From contig SBHC01000005.1 in the NCBI GenBank assembly GCA_006226375.1, positions 248,001 to 312,000 on the forward strand: 64,000 bases of DNA, read 5' to 3'. The first letter of the stretch is position 1; every line of letters starts with the position of its first letter. This stretch comes from Deltaproteobacteria bacterium (GTDB taxonomy: Bacteria > Myxococcota_C > UBA6777). A program made the translations under genes and the position numbers. This document shows positions 35,769 to 44,756 of the stretch, in pieces. The notes below the pieces were generated by a model that searched no databases, was not told the origin of the DNA, and saw only the letters and a list, made by a program, of their open reading frames with translations.

Positions 35769-36044
35769 AGAATCCCTCGTAGCTTCCTCACAAGCCGTAA
35801 ACGGAAGAGAATCGAACGAATGGGGTAGCCTTTCTTCCAGTCATGGAACTACCAGCATGCCCATTCCATCGTTGCACCCCTTCACTATCCTGATTGTGAC
35901 CCCAAGTTGCAACGAAAAACCCAAAGTAACCCAACAAAACCCTGATTACCAAAAGAGAAAGACAGGTCACCCCAGCACCACAAACAGAGACAGAACCTCA
36001 CCAGCCCACAATCCTGCCCTATTTCACATACAATTTAGATGTCA

Positions 36045-36074
36045 TTTGCATACAATGGGTCATAATTATGCAAA
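36045..36074. promoter_or_regulatory. Inverted repeat, likely operator
   Basis: TTTGCATA (36045-36052) and TATGCAAA (36067-36074) are perfect 8-bp arms 14 bases apart. A CATACAAT direct repeat (36027-36034 and 36049-36056) overlaps the left arm. Arms 22 bp centre to centre lie on one face of the helix, as expected for a dimeric helix-turn-helix protein such as the adjacent XRE regulator. Confidence 0.45.
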
Positions 36075-36143
36075 AACAAAAGTAAAATAAGAAAGTTTTT
36101 CTTGACTTTAGCAAGGGGCGACGGCAGGCTTTGGGAATGTTTG

Positions 36144-36171
36144 TTGATATGAAGTTTTGATGTAGCATAGT
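36144..36171 (+). promoter_or_regulatory. Candidate sigma-70-type promoter for the XRE gene
   Basis: TTGATA, 16 bases, CATAGT, followed by an about 45-base leader with GGAGG ten bases before the ATG at 36223. Confidence 0.33.
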
Positions 36172-36222
36172 TGTAGTTCTGGCTTTCAAGCGAGTGCAAC
36201 TTCCAATGGAGGTTACCCTGCT

Positions 36223-36528
36223 ATGAATGATTCGTCTTCGAAAAAGTCTTCACAAACTCAAACCATCACCCTTCCCAACAGAGTGCAAGAGAGGCGCGAG
36301 GCCCTGCTTTTGAGCAAAGCAGAGCTAGCTCGAAAGGCCGGTGTGTCTGCATTGACCATCGATCGCGTCGAAAAAGGCAGTGACTGTCGGATGGATACCA
36401 AGCGTAAAATTCTTTTGGCGTTGGGCTTAAAGCTCTCCGATCGAAAGACCGTCTTTCACGATGATGCAGCGGAACAAGCCGAAGCAGGGTCGTCGCGACA
36501 TGACTCCAACCACTCCAATGAGGGTTGA
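36223..36528 (+). CDS. XRE-family helix-turn-helix regulator
   Basis: A 101-residue protein with one Cro/C1-type helix-turn-helix at about 24-78: RVQERREALLLSKAELARKAGVSALTIDRVE (in two halves), ending with the KRKILLALGL helix. The N-terminus is Ser/Lys/Thr-rich and the C-terminal 20 residues are Ala/Glu/Ser-rich, probably disordered. It is the first gene before pilM on the same strand (277 bp gap), and an inverted repeat lies upstream, so it may repress itself and regulate the pilus genes. That link is positional inference. Confidence 0.88.
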   Translation: MNDSSSKKSSQTQTITLPNRVQERREALLLSKAELARKAGVSALTIDRVEKGSDCRMDTKRKILLALGLKLSDRKTVFHDDAAEQAEAGSSRHDSNHSNEG

Positions 36529-36654
36529 TTCCTCAAGGCATAAGGGAAATGGTCGTTAGAATGAGTCAATCCACTTTGACCCCAGACAAGCGGACGATTT
36601 TGTCCTCTCATGTTGCAGAACAACGACGGGTTGCTGTGGAGAGGAGGCCGGTTA

Positions 36655-36682
36655 TTGCATCCCCCTCCGATTGTGATAAGAT
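36655..36682 (+). promoter_or_regulatory. Candidate extended -10 promoter for pilM
   Basis: TTGCAT, 16 bases, TAAGAT, with TG one base before the -10 (extended -10). It would give a leader of about 115 bases before the pilM ATG at 36806. Confidence 0.35.
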
Positions 36683-36805
36683 GGAGCGCGGTTCGTGGTA
36701 CTTTCCTCAAAAGTACACCCAAACATGGGCTGCATGGTCCGAGTAACACATTGCACCAGCAATTCGGTTTGGTCCGAAACAAGCAGGAAGCAAGGGAGCA
36801 AGTGA

Positions 36806-37873
36806 ATGGCAAGGAAGAAGCCACTGATCGGTTTGGACATTGGCACCAACGGGATCAAGTTCTGTCAGCTAAAGCAAGGCAAACGGAACTACCAATTGGT
36901 GAACTTTGGTTTGGCGTTGTTGCCGCCAGAGACCATCGTGGATGGGGCATTGATTGCATCCGACACCATCGTGGAGACTCTCCGCGAGCTCTTTGACGCT
37001 CACCGCGTTCGAGGGAAAGAGGTGGCAATCTCAGTCAGTGGACACTCGGTCATCATCCGAAAGATCGCCCTCCCGCCCATGACACAGGAAGAACTCCAAG
37101 AGTCCATCCAGTGGGAAGCCGAGCAATACATTCCCTTTGATATGAACGACGTCTACCTGGATGTTGAGATCCTCAACACCCAGACAGCCGACAGCAACGA
37201 GATGGAAGTTCTCTTGGTGGCGGCGAAGAAAGATATGGTCAACGACTACCTTGAGGTCGTACAGGAAGCAGGGTTGTCTCCCCGCGTGGTCGATGTGGAC
37301 TGCTTCGCGGTCCAAAACCAATTCGAGATGAGCTACGAGTTACCTCTGACAGAGACCGTTGTTCTGATCAACATTGGCGCCAGCGTGACCAACATCAACA
37401 TTGTGTCTCGCGGTATCACCACCTTCACCCGAGACATTTCGCCGCTGGGTGGGAACATTTACACCGAAGAGATTCAAAAGCAGCTCGACGTATCGTACGA
37501 AGAAGCTGAGATACTCAAGGCGGGTGGAGAACTTGGAGCCGACGCTGACGCCGTTGTTCCGCAAGAAGTAGAGCGGGTCATCCACATGGTTTCGGAAGGC
37601 GTGGCCTCCGAGATCCAGCGTTCGCTTGACTTTTACACAGCGACCAGCGCTGACAGTCACATTTCACGCATCTATTTGAGCGGTGGCACGGCCAAGATTC
37701 CCTCCTTGTACCGAACCATTGAGCAGAAGCTCGGGGTTCCTGTTGAAATCATAAACCCCTTCAAGAACATCGAAGTGGATAGCAACCGCTTTGACCTGGA
37801 ATACCTCAGAGATGTGGCCCCCATTGCTGCAGTAGCGACGGGCTTGGCCTTCCGGAGGGCTGGTGATCGATGA
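36806..37873 (+). CDS. pilM: Type IV pilus inner-membrane platform protein PilM
   Basis: The 355-residue actin/FtsA-like protein has the ATPase-fold phosphate loops GLDIGTNGIKF (residues 8-18) and INIGASVTNINIV, and the adenosine motif YLSGGTAKIP. The region LPPMTQEELQESIQWEAEQYIPF is the typical PilM signature. It is a cytoplasmic protein that binds the N-terminal tail of PilN and connects the pilus motor to the alignment complex. AAGGGAG precedes the ATG. The stop overlaps the pilN start (ATGA), so the two are translationally coupled. Confidence 0.97.
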   Translation: MARKKPLIGLDIGTNGIKFCQLKQGKRNYQLVNFGLALLPPETIVDGALIASDTIVETLRELFDAHRVRGKEVAISVSGHSVIIRKIALPPMTQEELQESIQWEAEQYIPFDMNDVYLDVEILNTQTADSNEMEVLLVAAKKDMVNDYLEVVQEAGLSPRVVDVDCFAVQNQFEMSYELPLTETVVLINIGASVTNINIVSRGITTFTRDISPLGGNIYTEEIQKQLDVSYEEAEILKAGGELGADADAVVPQEVERVIHMVSEGVASEIQRSLDFYTATSADSHISRIYLSGGTAKIPSLYRTIEQKLGVPVEIINPFKNIEVDSNRFDLEYLRDVAPIAAVATGLAFRRAGDR

Positions 37874-38445
37874 TTCGCATCAACTTAATCGGCACAGAGA
37901 AGAAGAAAAAAGGGAAGAAGATTGCGAGTGATGCCAACCTCCTAGAGTTGGTGGTCATCATTCTCTTGGTCTCCCTGGGCGGTGTCGGGCTCTACATCTG
38001 GAATAGCATCGAAGAAGACAAACTTTCGTACGCCAAAACCAAAGTGAACGAAGAGAAGCGTGCGATCAAAGGTTTGGCTAAAGCCCAAAAGCGTTTCAAA
38101 GAGTACGAGAAGAAGAAGAAGAACTTGATGACCCAATTGAAGGTCATCGACGAGCTTCGTCTCAAGAAGCAAGGTCCGGTTCGTGTGCTGGACGAGATCA
38201 GCATGCGCATCCCCAAACAGGTATGGCTGCGCTCCATCCAGCACAAAAAGCGAATCCTGTTGATCAAAGGCGTAGCAGAAACCAACGAAGCGGTGGCGAT
38301 CTTTTTCAAGAGTTTGCAGGACTCTCCCTACTTCAAGTCGGTGGAGTTGCAGCAGATTGTCCGACGAGAGCGCAACGAAAACGGGAAACGAGTCTATCGC
38401 ACCGTGTTTAGCCTGGCCTGCGAAGCCTTGTTCTCTGCAAGCTAA
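37870..38445 (+). CDS. pilN: Type IV pilus alignment protein PilN
   Basis: The 191-residue protein opens with MIRINLIG, the PilN tail that docks into PilM, then one transmembrane helix (LVVIILLVSLGGVGLYIW, about residues 26-44), a coiled coil and a PilN-type ferredoxin-like domain (DEISMRIPKQVWLRSI). It sits in the inner membrane with its domain in the periplasm, forming a heterodimer with PilO. Overlaps pilM by four bases. Confidence 0.96.
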   Translation: MIRINLIGTEKKKKGKKIASDANLLELVVIILLVSLGGVGLYIWNSIEEDKLSYAKTKVNEEKRAIKGLAKAQKRFKEYEKKKKNLMTQLKVIDELRLKKQGPVRVLDEISMRIPKQVWLRSIQHKKRILLIKGVAETNEAVAIFFKSLQDSPYFKSVELQQIVRRERNENGKRVYRTVFSLACEALFSAS

Positions 38446-38562
38446 AGCGCCCAGCAAACCTAGCTCATCTTGATTTCTAGTTCTTGGCACCCATCGCTTC
38501 CCCGTTTGACGCGAACGCGAATCCCACGAAGCCTTGGATTGTGCCTGTAAGGCGGAGCCGTT

Positions 38563-39165
38563 ATGGAACAAATAATTCAACAGTGGAACGACTTACCACG
38601 CGCAGCCAAATTCCTGATCGTTGTGCTGATATGGGGTGCCATGTTCGGTGGCTACTACTTTATGTACTACGAAGATCAGCAACGACGGTACCGCGTTTAT
38701 TACAACCAGTTTCGCGATGCACGGAAGCAACGCGACAAGCTGCGCACCATTCTGTTTAACATTTCTCGTTGGCAGGCTGAGATTGCGCGGTTGGACGGAG
38801 AACTTGCCAAAGCAACGACCTTGCTTCCCACCAGCAAAGAGCTCCCCACCCTGCTTCGTCGCATTGACAACCTGGGCCGCAAGTCAGGCCTTGAGATTCT
38901 TCGATTTCGGCCTGGTCGAGAGAAACCCAAGCAGTTTTATTCCGAAGTTCCCATCCGCATCGGCGTGAAGGGGACGTTCTATGAGCTGATGATCTTTTTG
39001 AACAAAGTCAGCAACCTTGACCGCATTGTGACGATTCAATCCGTCTCCCTCACCAACCCCACATTCAAGAACCAAAAACTCCTGCTAGGGGCCAAGTTCC
39101 AGCTTGTGACCTATCGTTATCGTTCGCGTGACAGCAAAAAGAAAAGACGACGAAGGCGCCGCTAA
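38563..39165 (+). CDS. pilO: Type IV pilus alignment protein PilO
   Basis: The 200-residue protein has a cytoplasmic tail, one transmembrane helix (FLIVVLIWGAMFGGYYFMYY), a coiled coil (QFRDARKQRDKLR ... LLPTSKELPTLLRRID) and the PilO domain (SEVPIRIGVKGTFYELMIFL). It partners with PilN in the periplasm. The last residues are a Lys/Arg tract (KKKRRRRRR), unusual for a periplasmic end. GGCGGAG precedes the ATG. The expected next gene, pilP, is not found; instead 0.6 kb separates pilO from pilQ. Confidence 0.95.
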   Translation: MEQIIQQWNDLPRAAKFLIVVLIWGAMFGGYYFMYYEDQQRRYRVYYNQFRDARKQRDKLRTILFNISRWQAEIARLDGELAKATTLLPTSKELPTLLRRIDNLGRKSGLEILRFRPGREKPKQFYSEVPIRIGVKGTFYELMIFLNKVSNLDRIVTIQSVSLTNPTFKNQKLLLGAKFQLVTYRYRSRDSKKKRRRRRR

Positions 39166-39763
39166 TCTTATGACCGATGAACACACAGTGTCACATCATA
39201 CAACAGGCTCTGGCATCCGAGGTAACCAAATGTTATCCCATGACTCCAAAGCCTTGCACACAACGGACCATCCGGCATATTGTACCCCAAGGCAGCGGTG
39301 TTCTTCGGTCGAAAAATTTGAACTTAAGCCCCATCTGATGATAGCTAATGGTACAGAGGCCGTTCTGAATGAAAGGCACAAACCTGACAAAAGAACCGAT
39401 CACGGTATGCCTCTGTGTTGTCGCAAGAAAAAGCGCCAGCACCTCACATCGCGATTGTCTTTTCCCATTCAGAATGAGACCCACGTTGTGCAAGCAGGGT
39501 CTTGGGTATGCCTGTACGCCCCACCCAAACGCGACACACAGCCCCTTACAGAGTTTTACCGTACCCAGCACTTGCACGACAGACGACACCAGGATAGTTT
39601 GCGGAGGTCTTGTCCCTTACAAGTCTTCCAAGATCTCCTTGTTGCTTCGTCATTCCAAGGAGGTTTTGGCTGTGTGTAACACGGTTGCGGTAACGTTGCC
39701 ATGACAAACACGATGGTTCTCGACAGGGAAAAGAACCCATCTTTTCCCCAACAAGGAGGCGGC
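39166..39763. other. 0.6 kb gap between pilO and pilQ, without pilP
   Basis: Open frames on either strand show no PilP sequence (no lipoprotein signal, no beta-sandwich pattern). Near the end, AAGGAGG (39657-39663) stands eight bases before a GTG mini-frame of ten codons (39672-39704) whose TGA overlaps an ATG in the pilQ frame at 39701; this could be a leader peptide or chance. A structured RNA cannot be excluded. Confidence 0.55.
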
Positions 39764-42634
39764 ATGGGAGCATCTGTCGCACGACGGTTGGCACCAGCCC
39801 AAGGTGCCCAAAGCAAGAAGATGAAGAGGAAGTGGATGAAGTTGTTGACGCGGATCTCAATTGCTTGTTTGGTCAGCTTACTGGGTGTGGGATATACCAC
39901 CAGCGACAGTGGCGCCAAGGTTACCGATCGCAACCGGAACCAAATCAAACACCTCTCCCTGCAGCGTCAGGGAGACCAAGATTTTTTGTGGGTAAAAGGC
40001 ACACAGAAAATCCGTTACGCGACCTTTGTCCTGGACGAGCCGTTGCGTTTGGTGGTGGATTTCCAAAACGCCAACCTGCAAGGTCTCCAGGGGCCTTACA
40101 GCTACGACAACAGTCGTTTGGTGCGCACCATCAATGTACGCCAGTACTCCAACCGCAGCAAAAGCATCGGTCGCTTGGTGATGCTTCTGCAGCCGGACAC
40201 CCGCTGGTTGGTACGCCCCAAAGGCAAAAGGCTTCTGGTTGTGTTCCGCAAAGGGATGGCTCCGCAAGAGAAGGCTTCTCCTGCGATTCCCGATGAGCCA
40301 GCACGTATCCAGCGAACGTCAGCACCACAGCCCAAGCTTTGGGATCAGGGTCGACTTCCGAGTCGCTTTCATAGCAAGACCCCCCGACGCTCCTCTTCTG
40401 TGATTCGACGTTCTGGCATCCGCCACAACCCCTCGCAGGGTCGCGTTGCCAAGCGCCTCCTCGCCGTGCGCGTACGAAAGAACACCATTTTCCTTCGCAC
40501 CAACGGGTCAGTCGCAAGCTACGAGGTTTTGTCTCTGCGCAATCCCTCTCGATTGGTGGTAGACCTGTACCAAGTTCGTCGCTACCGACGTTCGTTGCGC
40601 CAACGTCTTCGTAGACTTCGCTGTGCAACAGGTCCATTCCGAAGTGTTCGCTTTGGCCGTCACGCAGACAAGCTTCGTCTGGTCTTTGATCTCTGCCAAG
40701 ACTCTCGCTTCTTCCGCAACTACGACGCGCAGTTGAAGCGACAAGGATTGTCTCTTCGCCTTCAACCGCTACGCAAGGCGTCGAACCGCAAAGAAGTCAA
40801 ATCCCAAGCACCGACTTTGGCCAAAGCACAAAAAGCTCGCAAGACCCGAGTGCTTCGCCCCAAGCTATACCGAACAACAGCTGTTATCGAAAACGTGGGA
40901 GTGAGTGTAACCCCACGAGTCGCGAGCCTGGTGGTCCAGTTGGAAGGTCGAAAGCCCCGTATTCGTCGAAAAGACATGGGCCAATTGACTCTCATTGACA
41001 TCCAGCCTGCGAAACTGGGCTCCAGCGTCTCCCAGTCGATTGAAGCCTCTGACTTCTTTGGAGCCATTGACCAGATCGATGTGTATCCCCGAGGAACAGG
41101 CGTTCGCATTGCGCTTCGCAAGAAAGCCAAAGTCAGCATCAACTGGCGTCGCAAAGCCTCCACGCTGCGCATTGAAGTGGCCAACCCCAAAGCAGGAACC
41201 TTGGCGAAAGCTTCCAAGTCCAAATACACCATCGCCTACGACGCCAAGCGTGTCGGTCAGGCAGGTGGAGCGGTTGCGCCTGGTGGTGGTTTGAGTGCGG
41301 GAGATCTCGCAATTCTCTCCCGCAACAACAAACGAAAGCGGTACCGTGGTCGGCGCATCTCGATCTTCTTCCGTAAGGTTGAGATCCACAACTTGCTGCG
41401 CCTGTTTGCAGAGATCAGCGGACTGAACATCATCACATCCGACAAAGTTCGCGGCTCTGTCACCTTGCGTTTGCGCAACGTCCCATGGGATCAGGCTCTT
41501 GAGTTGGTTCTCAAGACCTTGAAATTGGGAATGGAGCGTGAAGGAAACATCGTCCGCATCGCAACGCTGAACGAACTTCGGCAAGAAGAGCAGGCCCGTC
41601 GCCGCCTCCAGCAGGTAAAGCTTCTGGCTCAAGCTCAAAAGATCCGACTTATCCCTGTCAACTACGCAACTGCCACTGCGATGGCCAGTCAGGTTCGTAC
41701 CGTGCTCAGCCCCCGCGGCAAGGTCACGGTCGACAACCGCACCAACGTGTTAATTGTTCGGGATTACGTGCCCTTCTTGATTCGCGCTGAAGGTTTGGTT
41801 CGAAGCTTGGACACCCAGACTCCGCAGGTGTTGATTGAAACTCGAATTGTGGAAGCCAACATCAACTTTGACCAACAGTTTGGTATTCAGTGGGGTGGAC
41901 ACTTGCTGTTCAGTCCATTGACAGGAAACGGTACAGGCCTTCAATTCCCCAACCCGGTGGGTATCCGGGGAAGTGTTCCCAACCTGCAACAGCAAGGTGG
42001 TGGAGACTTCGGAACACCCAACTACATCATCAACTTCCCAGCCACTGTTGCTTCAGGCCGTGGTACAGCGTTGAGCTTCTTGTTTGGTTCTCTGACAGGA
42101 GCAGCCAGCCTTAACTTGCGACTCACCGCTGCAGAGCAGTCGGGTCACGTCAAGGTTATCTCCGCTCCCAAGATCATCACCTTGCACAAGATGCAAGCTT
42201 CCATTCAGCAAGGTCTGCAGATTCCATTTACATCTGCATCTGCAGCCGGTACCAACGTTCAGTTCATCACGGCATCGTTGTCCCTCAACGTATCGCCACA
42301 GGTGACGACCGACGGTTCGATCTTCCTGACGATGAACATCACGAACAACCAACCTGACTTTTCACGGGGTGGTGCTGCAGGTCCTGCGATTTCGACCAAG
42401 ACAGCACAAACCAAGATGTTGATCAAAGATGGAGAAACCATGGTCATCGGGGGTGTCTACTCTCGTCGAACAGGTACCAGCCAAAGCCGGATTCCATTCC
42501 TCTCTCAGATTCCGGTACTTGGCCTCCTCTTTAAGAACTATACCTACAACGATGACCGCGCCGAACTGTTGATCTTCGTTACTCCCCGCATCATCAATCG
42601 TGCACAAACCTTGGGAGGTCGACAGGGCTCATGA
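39764..42634 (+). CDS. pilQ: Type IV pilus secretin PilQ
   Basis: Start placed at ATG 39764, with AAGGAGG five to six bases upstream; an in-frame ATG at 39701 is an alternative. The 956-residue precursor has a long N-terminal region before the hydrophobic signal (ISIACLVSLLGVGY). Three AMIN-type domains follow (RLVVDFQNA near 100, RLVVDLYQV near 270, and one near 400), then the secretin N-domains (HNLLRLFAEISGLNIITSDK, VPWDQALELVLKT) and the secretin beta-barrel with QTPQVLIETRIVEAN, VGYTTS-free core, and DGETMVIGGVY near the end. It forms the outer-membrane channel for the pilus. PilQ's AMIN domains bind peptidoglycan. Long compared with typical PilQ (700-900). Confidence 0.96.
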   Translation: MGASVARRLAPAQGAQSKKMKRKWMKLLTRISIACLVSLLGVGYTTSDSGAKVTDRNRNQIKHLSLQRQGDQDFLWVKGTQKIRYATFVLDEPLRLVVDFQNANLQGLQGPYSYDNSRLVRTINVRQYSNRSKSIGRLVMLLQPDTRWLVRPKGKRLLVVFRKGMAPQEKASPAIPDEPARIQRTSAPQPKLWDQGRLPSRFHSKTPRRSSSVIRRSGIRHNPSQGRVAKRLLAVRVRKNTIFLRTNGSVASYEVLSLRNPSRLVVDLYQVRRYRRSLRQRLRRLRCATGPFRSVRFGRHADKLRLVFDLCQDSRFFRNYDAQLKRQGLSLRLQPLRKASNRKEVKSQAPTLAKAQKARKTRVLRPKLYRTTAVIENVGVSVTPRVASLVVQLEGRKPRIRRKDMGQLTLIDIQPAKLGSSVSQSIEASDFFGAIDQIDVYPRGTGVRIALRKKAKVSINWRRKASTLRIEVANPKAGTLAKASKSKYTIAYDAKRVGQAGGAVAPGGGLSAGDLAILSRNNKRKRYRGRRISIFFRKVEIHNLLRLFAEISGLNIITSDKVRGSVTLRLRNVPWDQALELVLKTLKLGMEREGNIVRIATLNELRQEEQARRRLQQVKLLAQAQKIRLIPVNYATATAMASQVRTVLSPRGKVTVDNRTNVLIVRDYVPFLIRAEGLVRSLDTQTPQVLIETRIVEANINFDQQFGIQWGGHLLFSPLTGNGTGLQFPNPVGIRGSVPNLQQQGGGDFGTPNYIINFPATVASGRGTALSFLFGSLTGAASLNLRLTAAEQSGHVKVISAPKIITLHKMQASIQQGLQIPFTSASAAGTNVQFITASLSLNVSPQVTTDGSIFLTMNITNNQPDFSRGGAAGPAISTKTAQTKMLIKDGETMVIGGVYSRRTGTSQSRIPFLSQIPVLGLLFKNYTYNDDRAELLIFVTPRIINRAQTLGGRQGS

Positions 42635-42675
42635 TTCTGGACTCACTTGCTCAATCTCAGCGGCCGGAGGCTTCT

Positions 42676-43479
42676 ATGAAACCACGAAACCACAAATCTC
42701 GCAGACTGTTCCGATGGATGGCGAGTGTGAGCTTGTTGTTCATCGCTCTCTCTAGCCAACAAGCTTGCCTGCCTGGTCCGACCTCCATGCAGGTCGACAC
42801 CATTACCAACTGTGGTAGCGAACAAGTGTCTCAAGGTATCATTGACGTTGGCATCGCTGACACGTACTTCATGTCAGTGGGCTTGATTAACAACCTCGCC
42901 ACGCTCAACGATCCCTCAACCTTCCGGCCCGAAACAAACGTGATTGACTTGCGTACGGCCAAAGTATGGTTTGAGTACCCTGCTGAATTCTCGCGTCTGT
43001 CTTTGGGTCCTGAGCTCCTGCACACCCAAGAAGCTCCCTTGACAGTCCAGATTTCGGGTCAACTCAAGCCCTCCCTGATTGCAGACTTTGTGGGTCAAGG
43101 TGGAGCTGGAGGTGGTGCAGCCGCTCCAGCTGGAGAAAAAGTTTCCTTCTACTTGATACCGACGGAAGTCACCAGCATTTGGACGCAGGCTCCCGAGCTC
43201 ACCGTAACCGGTCGCACCAACCAAGACGCGTTGCGCCAAAGTGGTGCCTCATTTACAGTGCGGGCTCACATCACCATCAGTGGCCTCACACGAGGTGGAC
43301 AGATCATTGCAACGCCTGAGTTCACCTTCCCTATCCGAGTTTGCAAAGGCTGCCTGGATAACCGCAAGCTTTCGAACTCCAAGCAAAACGCCCTTTGCCA
43401 GAACGCTGGTGGTGGCGGAGGCACGAACGCTTGCGCAGGCCAAGATGGAAACTGTGCCACAAGCGGTGAAGGAAACTAA
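42676..43479 (+). CDS. Lipoprotein downstream of pilQ, function unknown
   Basis: Start at ATG 42676 with GGAGG six bases upstream; a frame from 42631 would overlap pilQ. The 267-residue protein has a lipoprotein signal (basic start, hydrophobic stretch, SSQQAC) and no named domain. The mature part is beta-rich by eye, with a Gly/Ala-rich loop (GQGGAGGGAAAPAG) and a C-terminal Cys cluster (CKGC, CQN, C, C) in a Gly-rich tail. Its place directly after pilQ, and the missing pilP, make a role as pilotin or PilP replacement possible. That is inference only. Confidence 0.85.
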   Translation: MKPRNHKSRRLFRWMASVSLLFIALSSQQACLPGPTSMQVDTITNCGSEQVSQGIIDVGIADTYFMSVGLINNLATLNDPSTFRPETNVIDLRTAKVWFEYPAEFSRLSLGPELLHTQEAPLTVQISGQLKPSLIADFVGQGGAGGGAAAPAGEKVSFYLIPTEVTSIWTQAPELTVTGRTNQDALRQSGASFTVRAHITISGLTRGGQIIATPEFTFPIRVCKGCLDNRKLSNSKQNALCQNAGGGGGTNACAGQDGNCATSGEGN

Positions 43480-43602
43480 CCCACTCTCCCCCCCCAAATC
43501 CCTACCTTCCCTGGTCACCTCTCAACCCCCTCGTTCTCCTCAAGAAAGCCCTGATTTCCGCGCAGAATAAGAAGTTGACAGAGTCAGGGATTCCAAGGTA
43601 AC

Positions 43603-44019
43603 ATGCAGTCCGGTTTGGAGTTTGCTAACCCTAGTTCGAGTAGTGATGCAATGTCGTTTGAAAAGCACCTCTCCCAGGTAGTCAATGGAGCTGAAGGAAG
43701 TCTCTCCTGTCTTTTGATGGGTCAAGATGGACTCCCCGTCGACAGCTACGACCACCCTTCTGCCAGTCTCCCTTTTGACAGCAACACCTTTGCCACAGAA
43801 TACACCGGTTTGTTCCATCAAATTTCAACGATCAACCAGCTGACCTCTGCTGGCTCAGCACGTGAATTGATGGTGACTTCTGAAAATGTGGTAGCCCTCT
43901 TCCATTTTGTCTCTCCTGAGTACTTCCTCCTCCTCACTCTCGCCCCCAACGGAAACATCGGCAAAGCCCGATACCTCTTACGCCTCAGCGCGTCTCATCT
44001 GCTACGCGAGTTGCAATAA
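43603..44019 (+). CDS. Roadblock/LC7-domain protein
   Basis: A 138-residue protein with the roadblock/LC7 fold pattern (VNGAEGSLSCLLMGQDGLPVDSY, then FHQISTINQLTSAGSARELMV, and YFLLLTLAPNGNIGKARYLLR). Members include MglB, which regulates the small GTPase MglA that controls pilus polarity in myxobacteria. AAGG lies six bases before the ATG at 43603. It lies between pilQ/lipoprotein and efp on the same strand. No MglA-type GTPase is in the window. Domain call fair; a partner GTPase is inferred. Confidence 0.78.
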   Translation: MQSGLEFANPSSSSDAMSFEKHLSQVVNGAEGSLSCLLMGQDGLPVDSYDHPSASLPFDSNTFATEYTGLFHQISTINQLTSAGSARELMVTSENVVALFHFVSPEYFLLLTLAPNGNIGKARYLLRLSASHLLRELQ

Positions 44020-44066
44020 TCATAAGTTCTCACGCCACCATAGCGCGTGAATAAAGGAGACCTGTC

Positions 44067-44630
44067 ATGTATTCCACAACAGACTTTAAGAAAGGCCTAA
44101 AGATCGAAATAAACAACGAGCCTTTCAACATTGTGGAGTTCCAACATGTGAAGCCTGGCAAAGGCAACGCGTTTGTCCGAACCCGCCTCAAAAGTCTGAT
44201 CTCGGGCAATGTTTTGGAGAGAACGTTCAAAAGCGGTGAGAAAGTAGACAAACCGGACCTCGAAAACAAAAAGGTTCAATTTCTCTACGAAGACGGCGAG
44301 ATCTACCATTTCATGGACATGGAGACCTTCGAGCAGCTTGAGATTAACTCGGAGAAGCTCGGGGACGCGACCATGTACATGATGGAACAAATGGAAACGG
44401 AGGTTCTTTACTATAAGGGAGAACCCATCGATATCGAGCTCCCTACCTTCATCGAAGTGAACGTAGTGCAGACAGATCCGGGTCTCAAAGGTGACACCGT
44501 CAGTGGGGCAACCAAGCCCGCGGTGATAGAAACAGGTGCGACCATTCAAGTGCCCCTGTTCCTGAACGAGAACGAACGAATCAAAGTGGACACCCGCACC
44601 GGCACTTACGTGGAACGCGTCAAAGGCTAA
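44067..44630 (+). CDS. efp: Translation elongation factor P
   Basis: A 187-residue protein with all three beta-barrel domains of EF-P: KKGLKIEINNEPFNIVEFQHVKPGKGNAF in domain I (in two blocks), with the modifiable Lys in PGKGNAF, and the closing DTRTGTYVERVKG of domain III. It relieves ribosome stalling at polyproline stretches. That fits the many Pro-rich proteins in the window. AAAGGAGA precedes the ATG. The lysine-modifying enzymes (EpmA/EpmB) are not here. Confidence 0.98.
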   Translation: MYSTTDFKKGLKIEINNEPFNIVEFQHVKPGKGNAFVRTRLKSLISGNVLERTFKSGEKVDKPDLENKKVQFLYEDGEIYHFMDMETFEQLEINSEKLGDATMYMMEQMETEVLYYKGEPIDIELPTFIEVNVVQTDPGLKGDTVSGATKPAVIETGATIQVPLFLNENERIKVDTRTGTYVERVKG

Positions 44631-44756
44631 GCAACTGTGATGAGACACGAATCAGGGCCCTCTCCTGGCTCGGAGATACCAGCCCTGGTTCACTTCAACG
44701 TCCCACAATCTCTTGGCGGTTGATCGCCAAACGAGAGCAGCAGAAGAGGTTTGATC

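Larger units (their letters stand above)
35769..36222. other. AT-rich divergent regulatory region upstream of the XRE and pil genes
   Basis: 454 bp without a gene, strikingly richer in A and T than the neighbouring coding DNA, between the leftward response regulator and the rightward XRE gene. It contains the inverted repeat at 36045-36074 and a candidate promoter at 36144-36171. Confidence 0.6.

Noticed and set aside
36181-36205. Possible sigma-54 promoter (TGGC ... TGCA) before the XRE gene
   Set aside because: GG and GC elements are 13 rather than 10 bases apart, so it does not fit the -24/-12 rule.
39128-39679. 183-residue frame after pilO, tested as pilP
   Set aside because: No lipoprotein signal, no PilP pattern and overlaps the end of pilO; not supported as a gene.
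44653-44687. CAGGGC/GCCCTG inverted repeat after efp
   Set aside because: The 23-base loop and lack of a T-run make it a poor terminator; probably chance.
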